Counted from the first letter of the stretch, positions 8,812 through 17,988 are shown. The stretch: 64,000 nucleotides of DNA from Nitrospirillum iridis (GCF_014205765.1 NZ_JACIIZ010000011.1:186001-250000); one strand, 5' to 3'. A program made the numbers and translations. The notes: generated from the sequence alone by a model not told the origin.

Positions 8812-9779
8812 CGACGGCCTTCGGCGCCACCTCGACCACAGCGGATGTGCTCGCCGGTATCGACCTCACGGGCCGCCGCGCGCTTGTCACCGGCGTTTCC
8901 TCCGGCCTGGGAATAGAGACGGCGCGGGCGCTGGTCGACCATGGCGCCACGGTCGTGGGGACGGCCCGCGACGTGGCCAAGGCCCGGATCGCCAACACCG
9001 TTCCCCTTCACCTTGAGGAACTGGACCTCGCCTCCCTGACCAGCGTGCGGGATTGCGCCGCCCGCCTCGCGGCACAGGCGCCTTTCGACCTGATCATCGC
9101 CAACGCGGGTATAATGGGGCCGCCCCTGGGCCGGACACGTGAGGGCTTCGAGACCCAATTCGCCACCAACCATCTGGGCCACTTCCTGCTGGCGAATCGG
9201 CTGGCGCCCCGTATGCGCAACGGGGGGCGGGTCATCGTCCTGGCGTCGTCGGCGCATCACATCGCCGACATCGACCTGGACGATCCGAATTTCCAGCGAC
9301 GGGACTACACGCCCTATGCCGGATATGGCGGCTCGAAGACCGCCAACATCCTTTTCGCCGTCGAATTCGACCGACGCCATCGGAATCATGGCCTGCGTGC
9401 GGTGGCGGTCCACCCCGGCGGCGTCGAAACCGGGCTGGGCCGCCACATGGATCCGGCCACGCGGGATGCGCAACGGCAGAAGCTGACGGCGGCGGCTGGC
9501 GCAGGTGGCTGGACGTTCCAGCGCAAGTCCGTGGCGCAGGGGGCGGCGACGACGGTCTGGGCCGCCGCCGTGGCGCCAGCGGCGGAGGTGGGTGGCCAGT
9601 ATTGCGAGGACTGCCAAGTGGCGCCGGTGCTGCCACCCGGCACCGTCACCGGACCCATGGGGCCGGGTGTCGCCGCTTATGCCGTCGACCCCGCCCGGGC
9701 CCGGGCGCTGTGGCGCCTCAGCGAGGAACTGGTCGACGAACGGTTCCAAGAAACATCGCCCCGGGGATCAATGGTCTGA
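8808..9779 (+). CDS. Short-chain dehydrogenase (retinol-dehydrogenase type)
   Basis: A 323-residue extended SDR with the cofactor motif TGVSSGLG (28-35), NAGIM (99-103) and catalytic Tyr173 and Lys177 in YGGSK. The long C-terminal part and the NHLGHFLL segment are like the retinol dehydrogenase/WWOX branch. The frame is open from 8433, but the ATG at 8808 overlaps the crotonase stop and directly precedes the fold, so the longer form is rejected. It probably oxidises a secondary alcohol or reduces a ketone with NAD(P)(H) in the same pathway as the two coupled upstream genes. Confidence 0.88.
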   Translation: MTTAFGATSTTADVLAGIDLTGRRALVTGVSSGLGIETARALVDHGATVVGTARDVAKARIANTVPLHLEELDLASLTSVRDCAARLAAQAPFDLIIANAGIMGPPLGRTREGFETQFATNHLGHFLLANRLAPRMRNGGRVIVLASSAHHIADIDLDDPNFQRRDYTPYAGYGGSKTANILFAVEFDRRHRNHGLRAVAVHPGGVETGLGRHMDPATRDAQRQKLTAAAGAGGWTFQRKSVAQGAATTVWAAAVAPAAEVGGQYCEDCQVAPVLPPGTVTGPMGPGVAAYAVDPARARALWRLSEELVDERFQETSPRGSMV

Positions 9780-9843
9780 TGGCCGTGGCCGACGGGACTC
9801 CGGCCCAGTTTGGGGCGGCGCCGGGCGGGACTTCGGCTTAGAA

Positions 9844-9863
9844 ATACTAAACTATGTTAGTAT
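9844..9863. promoter_or_regulatory. Palindromic operator upstream of the first P450
   Basis: A perfect inverted repeat, ATACTAA (9844-9850), six bases, then TTAGTAT (9857-9863). It sits 65 bases before the P450 start in an AT-rich patch, where it could overlap the promoter. The same half-sites at the same spacing recur at 18136-18153. A TetR-type dimer is the likely ligand; the TetR gene at 25243 is one candidate. Confidence 0.7.
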
Positions 9864-9928
9864 ATGGAGTGGGAACGATGACCGCGGCGCGGAGAATGCC
9901 GTGGCACGTTGACAGCTGGGAGGCCACG

Positions 9929-11185
9929 ATGACGGATGTAGCGGCGATAAGCCAGGCGGTCCCGAAGCCGGACCACGTGCCGGATTGGGCTGTTTTCGAT
10001 TTCGACATGTTCCATGATCCGGAGTATCTGGCGGATCCGCACCGTCGCATCCTGGAGATGGCGGGCAAGGTTCCTGCCGTTTTCTGGACGCCGCGTAATG
10101 GCGGGCACTGGATGCTGATGAGTCACGCGGCCAATTTCGAAGCGTCGCGCGACCCCGAGACCTTTTCCAGTGAGATCGTGCCGCGCGCGCAGATCAAGGC
10201 CATGATGGCGGCGTTGCCACCCGGTGCCCCCCGCATCCCGCAACCCGTGCCCATCAACGTGGACCCGCCGGAGCACGGCCAATACCGTGTTCCTTTACAG
10301 GGCGCTTTTTCACCCAAATCGATGTTGGCGTTAAAGGACGGTATCCGCGCGCTCGCGGCGGAGCTGATCGAAAAGATCAAGCCGCAGGGGAGCGCTGAAT
10401 TCATGGCGGAAGTCGCCGAGCCCCTGCCGGTCCAGGTCTTCCTGAAGATATTTGGCCTTCCCCTCGAACGGCAGGCCGAATACCGCGCGCTCGTGAAGGA
10501 TCATCTGTCGGCTGGTCAGAACGATCCGCGTGAAATGGCACGCCGGTTGGTCAAGGTGACGGCGGTGATGCGTGATACCGTCCTGGAGCGCAAACTCAAC
10601 CCCCGGGACGATCTCATCAGCCTGCTGTGGCAGGCCAATATCGGTGGCGAGCCGACGACGATTGAGGACATGGAGAACTATTGCGTCCTTCTGTTCCTCG
10701 CCGGACTGGACACCGTGATGAATGGCATGGGCCACGGCGTGCGCCATCTCGCGGTGGATCTGGATCTTCAACGCAAGCTGCGCGAGAGCCCCAAGCTGAT
10801 CGCGGAAGCGGCCGAGGAACTGCTGCGGCGTTACACCTTCACCGTGCCACCCCGCCGCGTCACCAAGGACCATGAGTTCCATGGCGTGACGTTGAAGGCG
10901 AACGAGCGCGTCATGCTGTTCCTGCCCGCCGCCGACCTGGACCCCAAGGAGTTCGAAGGGCCGGAACGGTATGACCTGGACCGTGAGAACAAGGTGCATA
11001 TCGCCTTCGGCACCGGGCCGCACCGGTGCCTGGGATCGCACTTGGCGCGCATCGAGTTGCAGGTCCTGTACGAGGAATTGCTGGCCCGACTGCCGGAGTT
11101 CCGCCTCGATCCCGCGAAGCCGGTGCGTTACCACGGCGGCCATGTCGTCGGGCCGGACGCCCTCTGGCTGCTCTGGGACGCCTAA
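9929..11185 (+). CDS. Cytochrome P450, P450cam (CYP101)-like
   Basis: A 418-residue soluble P450. The I-helix oxygen-activation motif is LAGLDT (257-262), the ExxR motif is E297-R300, and the haem loop FGTGPHRCLG has Cys367. The stretch DPPEHGQYR and the C-terminal part resemble camphor hydroxylase, for example EFHGVTLK and ending in GPDALWLLW. Class I P450s of this kind take electrons from a ferredoxin; a [3Fe-4S] ferredoxin is encoded at 30058-30261, but no ferredoxin reductase is seen. I chose the ATG at 9929, with GGGAGG five bases upstream; the frame is open back to 9854. It follows the TACTAA-N6-TTAGTA operator. It probably hydroxylates a cyclic hydrocarbon. Confidence 0.92.
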   Translation: MTDVAAISQAVPKPDHVPDWAVFDFDMFHDPEYLADPHRRILEMAGKVPAVFWTPRNGGHWMLMSHAANFEASRDPETFSSEIVPRAQIKAMMAALPPGAPRIPQPVPINVDPPEHGQYRVPLQGAFSPKSMLALKDGIRALAAELIEKIKPQGSAEFMAEVAEPLPVQVFLKIFGLPLERQAEYRALVKDHLSAGQNDPREMARRLVKVTAVMRDTVLERKLNPRDDLISLLWQANIGGEPTTIEDMENYCVLLFLAGLDTVMNGMGHGVRHLAVDLDLQRKLRESPKLIAEAAEELLRRYTFTVPPRRVTKDHEFHGVTLKANERVMLFLPAADLDPKEFEGPERYDLDRENKVHIAFGTGPHRCLGSHLARIELQVLYEELLARLPEFRLDPAKPVRYHGGHVVGPDALWLLWDA

Positions 11186-11205
11186 GGGGGCAAAGGGAGG
11201 ACATG

Positions 11206-11943
11206 ATGTCCGCCGCCAACATCCTGCCCGGCTTCCGCCGGCGTTTCATCGTCCGGCCGCTGCCGGGTAGGGTCGAGAGCGATGTGGAGGACGATTATCA
11301 TTGCATGGGCATCATCCTCCACCATGCCCATGGCGTGGCGACCCGGGTGGAGGCGACGATGCGCCGCGTGCCCTGGACCACGTGTCCCGGGGCGGCGGCT
11401 GTCATCCAGCGCACCTTCACCGGCGTGGCGCTGGCAGGCTTCGTCCAGCGGGGGGAAAAGCTGAGCAACTGCACTCATCTTTTCGACCTGGCGCTGCTGG
11501 CGGCGGCGCACGCCTATGATGACGCGCCGACCGTGTACGATATCCTGGTCTCAGATCCCGTCGACGATGTGGTTCAGGCGGAACTGCGGTTGGGGGGAAG
11601 GGCTGTCATGGCCTGGACCCTGTCCCGTGGCGCCTTCACCGCACCGGACGCCCTTGCCGGGATGCGTCTCGACCAGATCGGGCCCTGGATTTCCGGACTT
11701 GGCCCGGCGGAGCGGGAATGGGCGCGGCTGCTGCGCTGGGGTACCATGCTGGCCCATGGGCGGGTGGTGGCGTTTGAAAAGCGCACGGACAAAAGCCGGC
11801 TGCCTCTCGGCCAATGCTATACCTTCCAGCCGGAGACTGTGCCCGAGGCCCGGTACGTCACCGGGACCACGCGCGACTTCAATAGCGGGCCCGGACCGTT
11901 GGCCGGCTTGGACGGCTCCGCGCCATCGGCCGAGCAGCCCTAA
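11206..11943 (+). CDS. DUF2889 family protein
   Basis: A 245-residue protein of unknown function. It matches the DUF2889 pattern as I remember it: a CPGAAAVIQR segment followed by a Cys-Thr-His-Leu (CTHL) motif, and an acidic N-terminal strand region. No signal peptide or membrane segment is seen. The second ATG (11206) is preferred because GGGAGG ends at 11200, five bases before it. It lies 20 bases after the P450 gene and is surely co-transcribed with it. Family members often stand among CoA-dependent catabolic genes, but no activity can be claimed. Confidence 0.75.
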   Translation: MSAANILPGFRRRFIVRPLPGRVESDVEDDYHCMGIILHHAHGVATRVEATMRRVPWTTCPGAAAVIQRTFTGVALAGFVQRGEKLSNCTHLFDLALLAAAHAYDDAPTVYDILVSDPVDDVVQAELRLGGRAVMAWTLSRGAFTAPDALAGMRLDQIGPWISGLGPAEREWARLLRWGTMLAHGRVVAFEKRTDKSRLPLGQCYTFQPETVPEARYVTGTTRDFNSGPGPLAGLDGSAPSAEQP

Positions 11944-11946
11944 GGT

Positions 11947-12038
11947 GCGATCGGTTCAGATGAAAGCATCTGAACCGTGGATCGCCCGACGGACCAAAAG
12001 CTTGGAGGCTTTCCGGCGATTCAACGAAAGCCGGAAAG
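11947..12038. terminator. Two hairpins between convergent genes
   Basis: The first stem is GCGATC plus GGTTCAGATG (11947-11962) paired with CATCTGAACC and GATCGC (11967-11985), with an AAAG loop. The second pairs CTTTCCGGC (12009-12017) with GCCGGAAAG (12030-12038). Both lie in the 105-base gap between converging transcripts and probably stop transcription from either side. Confidence 0.65.
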
Positions 12039-12048
12039 ACCCTAGGTT

Positions 12049-13794
12049 TCATGCCACCTTCATCAGGTCGGTGCCGGCCAGACGCTGGGTGGCCAGGTCG
12101 CGCAGGATTCCGGTCTTCACCTTTTCATTGCCGGTGACGGCGAACTCCTCCTCCCGGAAGAACAGGATGGCCCGGGGCACTTTGAAGCTGGCCAGCTGCC
12201 CTTTGAGGAAGGCCGTCAGCGCGGCCTCGTCGAGGCCGGCGCCTTCCTGCGGGATAATGCAGGCCACCACCATCTCTCCCAGGGTGTCGTGCGGCACCCC
12301 CACCGTCTGGGCGCGCTTGATACCGGGATAGTTGGCCAGCGCGTCGTCAACCTCCTGCGGTGCCACGTTGGCGCCGCCGGTCTTGATCATGTCGGTCAGC
12401 CGGCCGTCCCAGAACAGATAGCCCTGGTCATCGACATGGCCGCCATCGCCCGTGCGGTAATAGCCCTCCGCGTCGAAGCACTGGTCCAGCGTCTTGCCGA
12501 CATAGCCGGTCATAAGAGTGGGCCCCTTGATGGCGATTTCGCCCCGCTGTCCCAGCGGGACCACATCGCCGGTCAGCGGATCGACGATCTTCAGCGTGTT
12601 GCCGGGCAGGGGCCGGCCGAAGCTGCCGCGATAGGCCTCCTTGGGCGTGTTGGCGGGGACTGCGGTCATGATGGTCAGGGTTTCGGTGGTACCGAAGGCG
12701 GGGCCCTGCGTCCAGGTGGTGGAGGCGGTGGGGTGGTCCAGCAGCTTCGATCCGTAAGTGACGTAGCGCAGGCTGCTGAGATCGGCCGTTGCCCACTTCT
12801 CCGACGCTTCCAGGCGGGCCCACTGGTGCGGCCGGCCGATGGGGAAGCTGATCCGCTCGGTCTTGATCAGGTCCAGGGCTTCGTCCGCCTGGAAGATGGG
12901 CTGCAGGATGGCGGCACCTCCGCTGGAAAAGGCGTTGCCCACCACCATGGAAATGTTGCCGGACCAGAAGAACCCGTTCCCGGTCCAGCAGCGCACGGGG
13001 AAGCGCTCGGCGTCGATGTCCATGATGCGGGGCCATCGCCACCATTGCAGGGCGAAGGCGCGATGGGTGTGGATGATGCCCTTGGGCAGGCTGGTGGTGC
13101 CCGACGAAAAGAAGATCGCGCCAATGTCGCCGGGCTTCGCGGCGGCGGCGCGGGCTTCGACCAAGTCTTCGGGGATGGAACGCCCCAGTCCCAGGAAGTC
13201 GGCCCACCGTTCCACTGCGGTGCCATCGGTGCCGGTGTTTTCGCCCGTCACATTGTCCAGGGCGACCAGACGGCGCAGGAAGGGCAGGCGGGTGGAACGA
13301 AAGGTGCCGGGAGCCGCCGTGGCGATCGCTGGCTCCAACTCCGCCAGCATGGCGCCGAAATCCTTCTTCAGCACCTGCCGGTCGTACAGCAGGATCGAGA
13401 CGGCGCCCGCCTGCAGGAGGTATTCCAGTTCCGCCAGCGTGGAGAAGGTGCTCAAGGAGACGGTCACCGCGCCGGCGAGGGCGATCCCGAAGACCGACGC
13501 CAGATATTCCGGCCGGTTGGTCATCAGGATGCCAATCCGGTCGTCCTTGCCGACGCCAGCGGCGATCAGGGCCTTGGCGACCGCCACGGACTGGTCCCAC
13601 AGATCGTCGTAACGCCAGGAAAGCCGACCGGCGGGGGAATGCATTACCACCGCTTCCCGACCGGCATGGCGGTGGGTCACTTCCCGCACATAGCGTGGGA
13701 TGGTCAAGGGACCCAGTCCGGGTTCCTCCCCCAGGGGGGCGCCGTGTACGATGGATGGGCGGCTATCATCCACAGGGCCGCTTACGCTGGTCAT
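12049..13794 (-). CDS. Acyl-CoA ligase (AMP-forming)
   Basis: A 581-residue adenylate-forming ligase that would make an acyl-CoA from a carboxylic acid, ATP and CoA. The P-loop is SSGTTSLPKG, the A5-type motif lies in FGTTETLT, the hinge region is YRTGDGGHVDDQGYLFWDGR, and a C-terminal catalytic Lys is expected in GNEKVKTG. The length is normal for the family. It is the last gene of a four-gene minus operon, 16 bases after the MaoC-type hydratase gene. It is probably the entry step that activates an acid derived from the substrate; the acyl specificity cannot be read. Confidence 0.88.
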   Translation of the reverse strand: MTSVSGPVDDSRPSIVHGAPLGEEPGLGPLTIPRYVREVTHRHAGREAVVMHSPAGRLSWRYDDLWDQSVAVAKALIAAGVGKDDRIGILMTNRPEYLASVFGIALAGAVTVSLSTFSTLAELEYLLQAGAVSILLYDRQVLKKDFGAMLAELEPAIATAAPGTFRSTRLPFLRRLVALDNVTGENTGTDGTAVERWADFLGLGRSIPEDLVEARAAAAKPGDIGAIFFSSGTTSLPKGIIHTHRAFALQWWRWPRIMDIDAERFPVRCWTGNGFFWSGNISMVVGNAFSSGGAAILQPIFQADEALDLIKTERISFPIGRPHQWARLEASEKWATADLSSLRYVTYGSKLLDHPTASTTWTQGPAFGTTETLTIMTAVPANTPKEAYRGSFGRPLPGNTLKIVDPLTGDVVPLGQRGEIAIKGPTLMTGYVGKTLDQCFDAEGYYRTGDGGHVDDQGYLFWDGRLTDMIKTGGANVAPQEVDDALANYPGIKRAQTVGVPHDTLGEMVVACIIPQEGAGLDEAALTAFLKGQLASFKVPRAILFFREEEFAVTGNEKVKTGILRDLATQRLAGTDLMKVA

Positions 13795-13810
13795 GCCTTT
13801 ACCCTTCCAC

Positions 13811-14995
13811 TCACGCGGGCAACTGGACGTCGGCCTTGCCGGTCAGGATGGTGTCGCCGTTCTGGGTCGTCATGCGGATCTGGACGACGACGATGGGACA
13901 GCCATAGTCCGACGTGTCCCGCTTCTCGATGACTTCGCCATCCACATAAGTCACGTCGCCCTCGAAGGCGGGGCTGCGGAACTGGGTCTTGGAATGCCAG
14001 ATATAGCCGTCGTGACCAGCCCAGTAGGCGATAGTGTCCAGGTGCCAGGCGTTCATGGATGAGCCGTAGCCATAGGCCCCGCCCAAGCCGACGTTCTCGC
14101 CCTTCTTCTTGTTGATGTGGCCGCTGGACGGCCCGTAATAGAGGCCGTCGCCCCTGCGCGGGTCGATCTTGCGGGCCTCGAAATCATAGGTCATGTCCTG
14201 GCCGAAGCCCGCGTCATCGGTGGCGGGGTCGCGAACCCCTTCGGGTGCATTCCAGCGCCAGGTGCCCCAGATGTTCTGGCGGTGCGCCCGGCATTCATTG
14301 GCGAAACTGATGATGGAATGGGGGCCGACGACCCGGCGCGGCAGCTTGTCGCCAACCATCACGACGGCGTGGCGGGGCGAGATGCCCTCACGGTTCGACA
14401 GGATCCACTCATGGCGCAGCCGGTGGATCTCCGCCAGTTCCTCATCCGTCCATTCCTTGGGCGCGCGCTTCTCTTTGCCGTAGACGCCGCGCTTCTTGGC
14501 CTCGTCGACCAGATAGCGGATGGAGGTGGCGCGCTCCTTGGCGACCAGTTCGCCATTCTGGTTACGGTGGACCGTGTCGCCGTCCGCGAACATGGTCGGG
14601 CCGGCGAAGCCCGTCTCCACCACCTTGTAGCCGGCGAACTGCCGTTCCTGGAACAGCTTGTCGCCGGGGCGGACGGGGACGCCATGGAACCACCATTCCT
14701 CGCCCGCGAAGATCAAGTGCGTGCCCGGCACCTTGCCGATGCAGGACGGGTGGCAGCCGTGGCCGTAGTCCATCGCGACGGTGAAGGACTGTGGCGCGAT
14801 GATCCCGCCAAACTTGGACCGGCGAGCGAACTCCTCGTCCCAATGAATGGGGTTGGGATAGTCCATGGCCTGCACCCAGCGGCGGACGTCCGTGGCGTTG
14901 CAGGGGTCCCACATCTCGGCGAAGACGATGGGCTTGCCGATCCACTGGTCGACGTCGCTAGTGTCCAGGGCGGGTTTCGTGGTTTCGTCGATCAT
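13811..14995 (-). CDS. MaoC-like/FAS1-type hot-dog hydratase
   Basis: A 394-residue protein with a hydratase-2 motif (DYPNPIHWDEEF, 45-56, then FGGIIAPQSF), where Asp45 or Asn48 and His51 would be the catalytic pair. A second, more degenerate hot-dog half follows, giving a double-hot-dog enzyme that adds water to a 2-enoyl-CoA. Large MaoC-type hydratases of this sort serve bulky substrates such as steroid side chains. The ATG at 14995 lies 17 bases after the AcuI stop. Together with AcuI and the ligase it could form a short acyl-CoA module. Confidence 0.8.
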   Translation of the reverse strand: MIDETTKPALDTSDVDQWIGKPIVFAEMWDPCNATDVRRWVQAMDYPNPIHWDEEFARRSKFGGIIAPQSFTVAMDYGHGCHPSCIGKVPGTHLIFAGEEWWFHGVPVRPGDKLFQERQFAGYKVVETGFAGPTMFADGDTVHRNQNGELVAKERATSIRYLVDEAKKRGVYGKEKRAPKEWTDEELAEIHRLRHEWILSNREGISPRHAVVMVGDKLPRRVVGPHSIISFANECRAHRQNIWGTWRWNAPEGVRDPATDDAGFGQDMTYDFEARKIDPRRGDGLYYGPSSGHINKKKGENVGLGGAYGYGSSMNAWHLDTIAYWAGHDGYIWHSKTQFRSPAFEGDVTYVDGEVIEKRDTSDYGCPIVVVQIRMTTQNGDTILTGKADVQLPA

Positions 14996-15012
14996 GTCTT
15001 GGTTCCAGGCGG

Positions 15013-15996
15013 TCAGCGGTTGACGTCGATGACGAGGCGGCCCCGGATCTTGCCGTCGAGAAGGTCGGCGCTGGCGGCGATGGCCTGGTCGAGGCTGAGT
15101 TCGGTCGCGATGGTGTCGAGCAAGCCGGGATCCAGGTCCTTAGCCAGTCGCGACCAGGCGGCCAGGCGCTTGTGCTTCGGCGCCATGACACTGTCGATGC
15201 CTAGCAGGCCGACGCCCCGCAGGATGAAGGGCGCCACCGACGCCGGGAAGTCCATGCCCTGCGCCAGGCCGCAGGCGGCGACGAGGCCGCCGTAGCGCAC
15301 CTGGGCGCAGGCGTTGGCCAGGGTGTGGCTGCCGACGCTGTCGACGACGGCGGCGAAGCGCTCCTTCTGCAGGGGCTTGCCAGGGGCTGACAGAGCCGCG
15401 CGGTCGATGACCGAGGCGGCGCCCAGTGCTTTCAGATAATCATCTTCCGACGCTTTTCCGGTCGCGGCGGCGACGGTGAAGCCGTTCTTGGCCAGGATTG
15501 CCACCGCGACGCTGCCGACGCCGCCGGTGGCGCCGGTCACCAGCACCTCCCCCTGTTCCGGGGTCACGCCCTGGGCCAGCAGCGCATCGACGCACAGGGC
15601 CGCCGTGTAACCGGCCGTGCCGATGGCCATGGCCTGTCGCGTGGTGAAGGCGCTGGGGAGCGGCACCAGCCAGTCGCCGTTCAACCGTATTTTCTGTGCC
15701 AGGCCACCCCAGCGGCTTTCGCCGACCCCCCAGCCGTTCAGGACGACCTGGTCTCCGACCTTCCAATCGCGATGCGTGCTTTCCACCACCGTACCGGCGC
15801 AATCAATCCCCGGCACCATGGGGAACTTCCGGACGACAGGCGATTTGCCGGTGATGGCTAGGCCATCCTTGTAGTTGAGGGTCGAATACGCGACCTCCAC
15901 GGTCACATCGCCCTCGGGCAGCGCGGACTCGTCGAGCTGGGTGACGCCGACCCGTTGGCCGTCGTCGTCCTTGGTGATCAGGATGGCGGAGAACAT
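15013..15996 (-). CDS. acuI: Acrylyl-CoA reductase (NADPH), AcuI/YhdH family
   Basis: A 327-residue MDR protein very close to AcuI throughout: [20 protein letters not shown], the [14 protein letters not shown] segment, [12 protein letters not shown], the coenzyme loop [13 protein letters not shown] and [15 protein letters not shown]. AcuI reduces acrylyl-CoA to propionyl-CoA with NADPH and protects cells from reactive enoyl-CoA. The start at 15996 has AAAGGGG upstream; an in-frame GTG/ATG seven codons earlier lacks similarity. It is first of the three structural genes downstream of TetR. Here it may clear acryloyl-CoA released from side-chain breakdown, or act on a larger enoyl-CoA. Confidence 0.9.
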   Translation of the reverse strand: MFSAILITKDDDGQRVGVTQLDESALPEGDVTVEVAYSTLNYKDGLAITGKSPVVRKFPMVPGIDCAGTVVESTHRDWKVGDQVVLNGWGVGESRWGGLAQKIRLNGDWLVPLPSAFTTRQAMAIGTAGYTAALCVDALLAQGVTPEQGEVLVTGATGGVGSVAVAILAKNGFTVAAATGKASEDDYLKALGAASVIDRAALSAPGKPLQKERFAAVVDSVGSHTLANACAQVRYGGLVAACGLAQGMDFPASVAPFILRGVGLLGIDSVMAPKHKRLAAWSRLAKDLDPGLLDTIATELSLDQAIAASADLLDGKIRGRLVIDVNR

Positions 15997-16193
15997 TAAA
16001 GCCCCTTTGGGTCGCAAGGGTGGGGAGGGGGCGATCGCCGTCCCCCTCGGATTTTTGCGAGAGGCTTGCCGATGCTTGCGTCGGCGTCAATAAAAATGAG
16101 GGCCTGTTGTTTATTGGGGGCTTATTGCAATCAATTGATTTTAAAGTGGTTTCCCCAGAGGCGCTCATCGGAACGCACTTGTGGGCAAGCCAA
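15997..16193. promoter_or_regulatory. AT-rich regulatory region before acuI
   Basis: This 197-base gap holds several repeats: an inverted pair CAATAAA/TTTATTG (16088-16094 and 16110-16116), a second TTATTG at 16122-16127, and a perfect 12-bp palindrome AATCAATTGATT (16129-16140). Such density of AT-rich symmetry before acuI suggests a promoter with operator sites, perhaps for the adjacent TetR protein. Confidence 0.5.
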
Positions 16194-16769
16194 TCATCCT
16201 TTCGTCATGGGGGCGACGACCAGCCGGTCGAGGATTTCCGCGATCTGCTCGATCGACAGATCGTGGCCGTGCGCCAGCCACCAAGCCAGCACGTCGATCG
16301 CGCTCGAGGTGCCGACAACGATGGCCAGATCCAGGGGCAGCCAATCTGGGGATGGCGTGGCGTCGGGGACGGCCAACCGGGCCTGGCGGATGAACTCCTC
16401 TCGCAGGCGGCTGGCGGCGCCGCCAGTCAGCAACGTCGACCAAAGCTGGCGATGTCCCGCCACATATTGGCATAGCGCGCGACAGCCCGCGCGACTGTCC
16501 ACGGACATGGTGATGGGCATGGCGTGCGCCAACAACTGCGCGATTTCTTCGGCCGCCAGATCATCCAGCAGCGTGTCGGTATCCGGGTAGTGTCGGAAAT
16601 ATGTCGCGTAGCCGGTGCCGGCCTGGGCGCAGATGTCGCGGATGGTGATCTTTTCGAACGGCTTGGTTTCGACCAGGGCCAGCAGCGCCGCGCGCAACGA
16701 GTCACGCGTGCGCCGGACCCGGGCGTCCTTTTGGATTGACCGTGATTGACGGGGCAATTTATGATCCAC
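16194..16769 (-). CDS. TetR family transcriptional regulator
   Basis: A 191-residue repressor-type protein. The N-terminal helix-turn-helix is clear (ALVETKPFEKITIRDICAQA, then GYATYFRHYPDTDTLL). The rest is a helical ligand domain of normal length. The start is GTG at 16769 or TTG at 16757; no good ribosome-binding site decides. It is divergent from the second P450, with an inverted repeat in the shared gap, and on the same strand just upstream of acuI. It probably represses itself and the P450 and responds to a pathway CoA-ester or hydrophobic ligand. Confidence 0.88.
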   Translation of the reverse strand: MDHKLPRQSRSIQKDARVRRTRDSLRAALLALVETKPFEKITIRDICAQAGTGYATYFRHYPDTDTLLDDLAAEEIAQLLAHAMPITMSVDSRAGCRALCQYVAGHRQLWSTLLTGGAASRLREEFIRQARLAVPDATPSPDWLPLDLAIVVGTSSAIDVLAWWLAHGHDLSIEQIAEILDRLVVAPMTKG

Positions 16770-16781
16770 TGTATATCATAA
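16759..16781. promoter_or_regulatory. Inverted repeat between tetR and P450
   Basis: TTATGAT (16759-16765) and ATCATAA (16775-16781) form a perfect 7-bp inverted repeat with a 9-base spacer. It lies 31 bases before the P450 start and covers the start codon of the TetR gene if GTG is used. It is a good candidate for the TetR operator. Confidence 0.6.
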
Positions 16782-16812
16782 CTCTTGCCAAGCGAGCCCA
16801 AGGGAGGATGTC

Positions 16813-17988
16813 ATGGTCCCGATCATCGACGGGAATCAAGACGAACGCAAATCCGCGGGCCTGGCGGCGCGGCACTTGGCCGTTGACCCTGGAATGCGCC
16901 GTGTCGACAGTTTCACCGCCGCCCGCGATATCTTGCGCAGCCCGGCCGCGCGGCAGGATGGGGCAGGGGCGGCGTATGTGGATGTCGGCGATCCGGAGCA
17001 TGTGCCCGTCTTCTATCTGGATGGCGAGGCGCATCGCAAACGGCGTTCCGCCATCGCCGGCCTGTTCACGCCCAAGGCGGTGGCCAACCGCTATCGCCGG
17101 ATCATGGAACAGACGACGGAAGGCCTGCTGGCCCGCTTCCGCGCCCGGGGTGAGGCCCGGCTGGATGAGATCAGCTTTGAACTGGCGGTCGCCGTGGCCG
17201 CCGAAATCGTCGGTCTGACGGAGAAGCCGGCCCATCGCATGGCGCCGCGCATCGCCGTCCTGCTGGATAGCACACTGGGCAGCGTGTCGGGGAAGCCTGG
17301 CCTGGTCCTGAAAGCGAAAAGCGCCTTCCACGCCTTGCGCTTTTATCTGATGGACGTGCGGCCGGCCGTTCGGGCACGGCGGATGGCGCGGGGGGATGAC
17401 ATCATCTCCCAGACCTTGGACAAGGGCTACTCCGGCCGCGCGATCTTGATCGAATGCATGACCTACGCGACCGCCGGCATGGTGACGACCCGGGAATTCA
17501 TTGTGATGGCGGCCTGGCATCTTTTTGATCGGCCGGACCTCAGGGCTCAGTTCGTGAACGCGGATGAGGCTGGCCAGTTCGAGATTCTGGAGGAGATCCT
17601 GCGCCTCGAACCCGTCGCTGCCATGATCCAGCGACGGATGGAAGCGGACCCGCCGTCGTCTTGCGGTGCCGCCGTCGCGGCGGGAGAGCGGGTCGCCATC
17701 GACATCCGCGCCGTCAACACGGATGAGGCCGCGGTAGGCGCCTGTCCCTACCGCATCGATCCCGCGCGGGCGCGTCAGCGCCGACAGGGCGGCGCGTCTC
17801 TCAGCTTTGGTGACGGTCCCCATACCTGTCCCGGCCGCCAGGTCGCCCTGCATGAGACCCGTGTCTTCCTGGATCGTCTATTCCGCACGCCGGGCTTGCG
17901 CCTGCTACGCGTGCCGGACATGAGTTGGAATCCGGCGTTGATGAGTTACGAACTGCGTGACGCCCGCATCGCCTGCGACAGGGCTTGA
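16813..17988 (+). CDS. Cytochrome P450 with unusual I-helix motif
   Basis: A 391-residue soluble P450 with haem loop FGDGPHTCPG (Cys339) and ExxR E261-R264 in EILR. The I-helix reads TAGMVTT (220-226): Val224 stands where most P450s have the Asp or Glu of the oxygen-activating acid/alcohol pair. The chain is slightly short and the N-terminal region weakly conserved. GGGAGG lies five bases before the ATG. It is divergent from the TetR gene and shares its operator region. It may be a hydroxylase with altered proton delivery or a P450 with another chemistry. The family is certain; the reaction is not. Confidence 0.88.
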   Translation: MVPIIDGNQDERKSAGLAARHLAVDPGMRRVDSFTAARDILRSPAARQDGAGAAYVDVGDPEHVPVFYLDGEAHRKRRSAIAGLFTPKAVANRYRRIMEQTTEGLLARFRARGEARLDEISFELAVAVAAEIVGLTEKPAHRMAPRIAVLLDSTLGSVSGKPGLVLKAKSAFHALRFYLMDVRPAVRARRMARGDDIISQTLDKGYSGRAILIECMTYATAGMVTTREFIVMAAWHLFDRPDLRAQFVNADEAGQFEILEEILRLEPVAAMIQRRMEADPPSSCGAAVAAGERVAIDIRAVNTDEAAVGACPYRIDPARARQRRQGGASLSFGDGPHTCPGRQVALHETRVFLDRLFRTPGLRLLRVPDMSWNPALMSYELRDARIACDRA

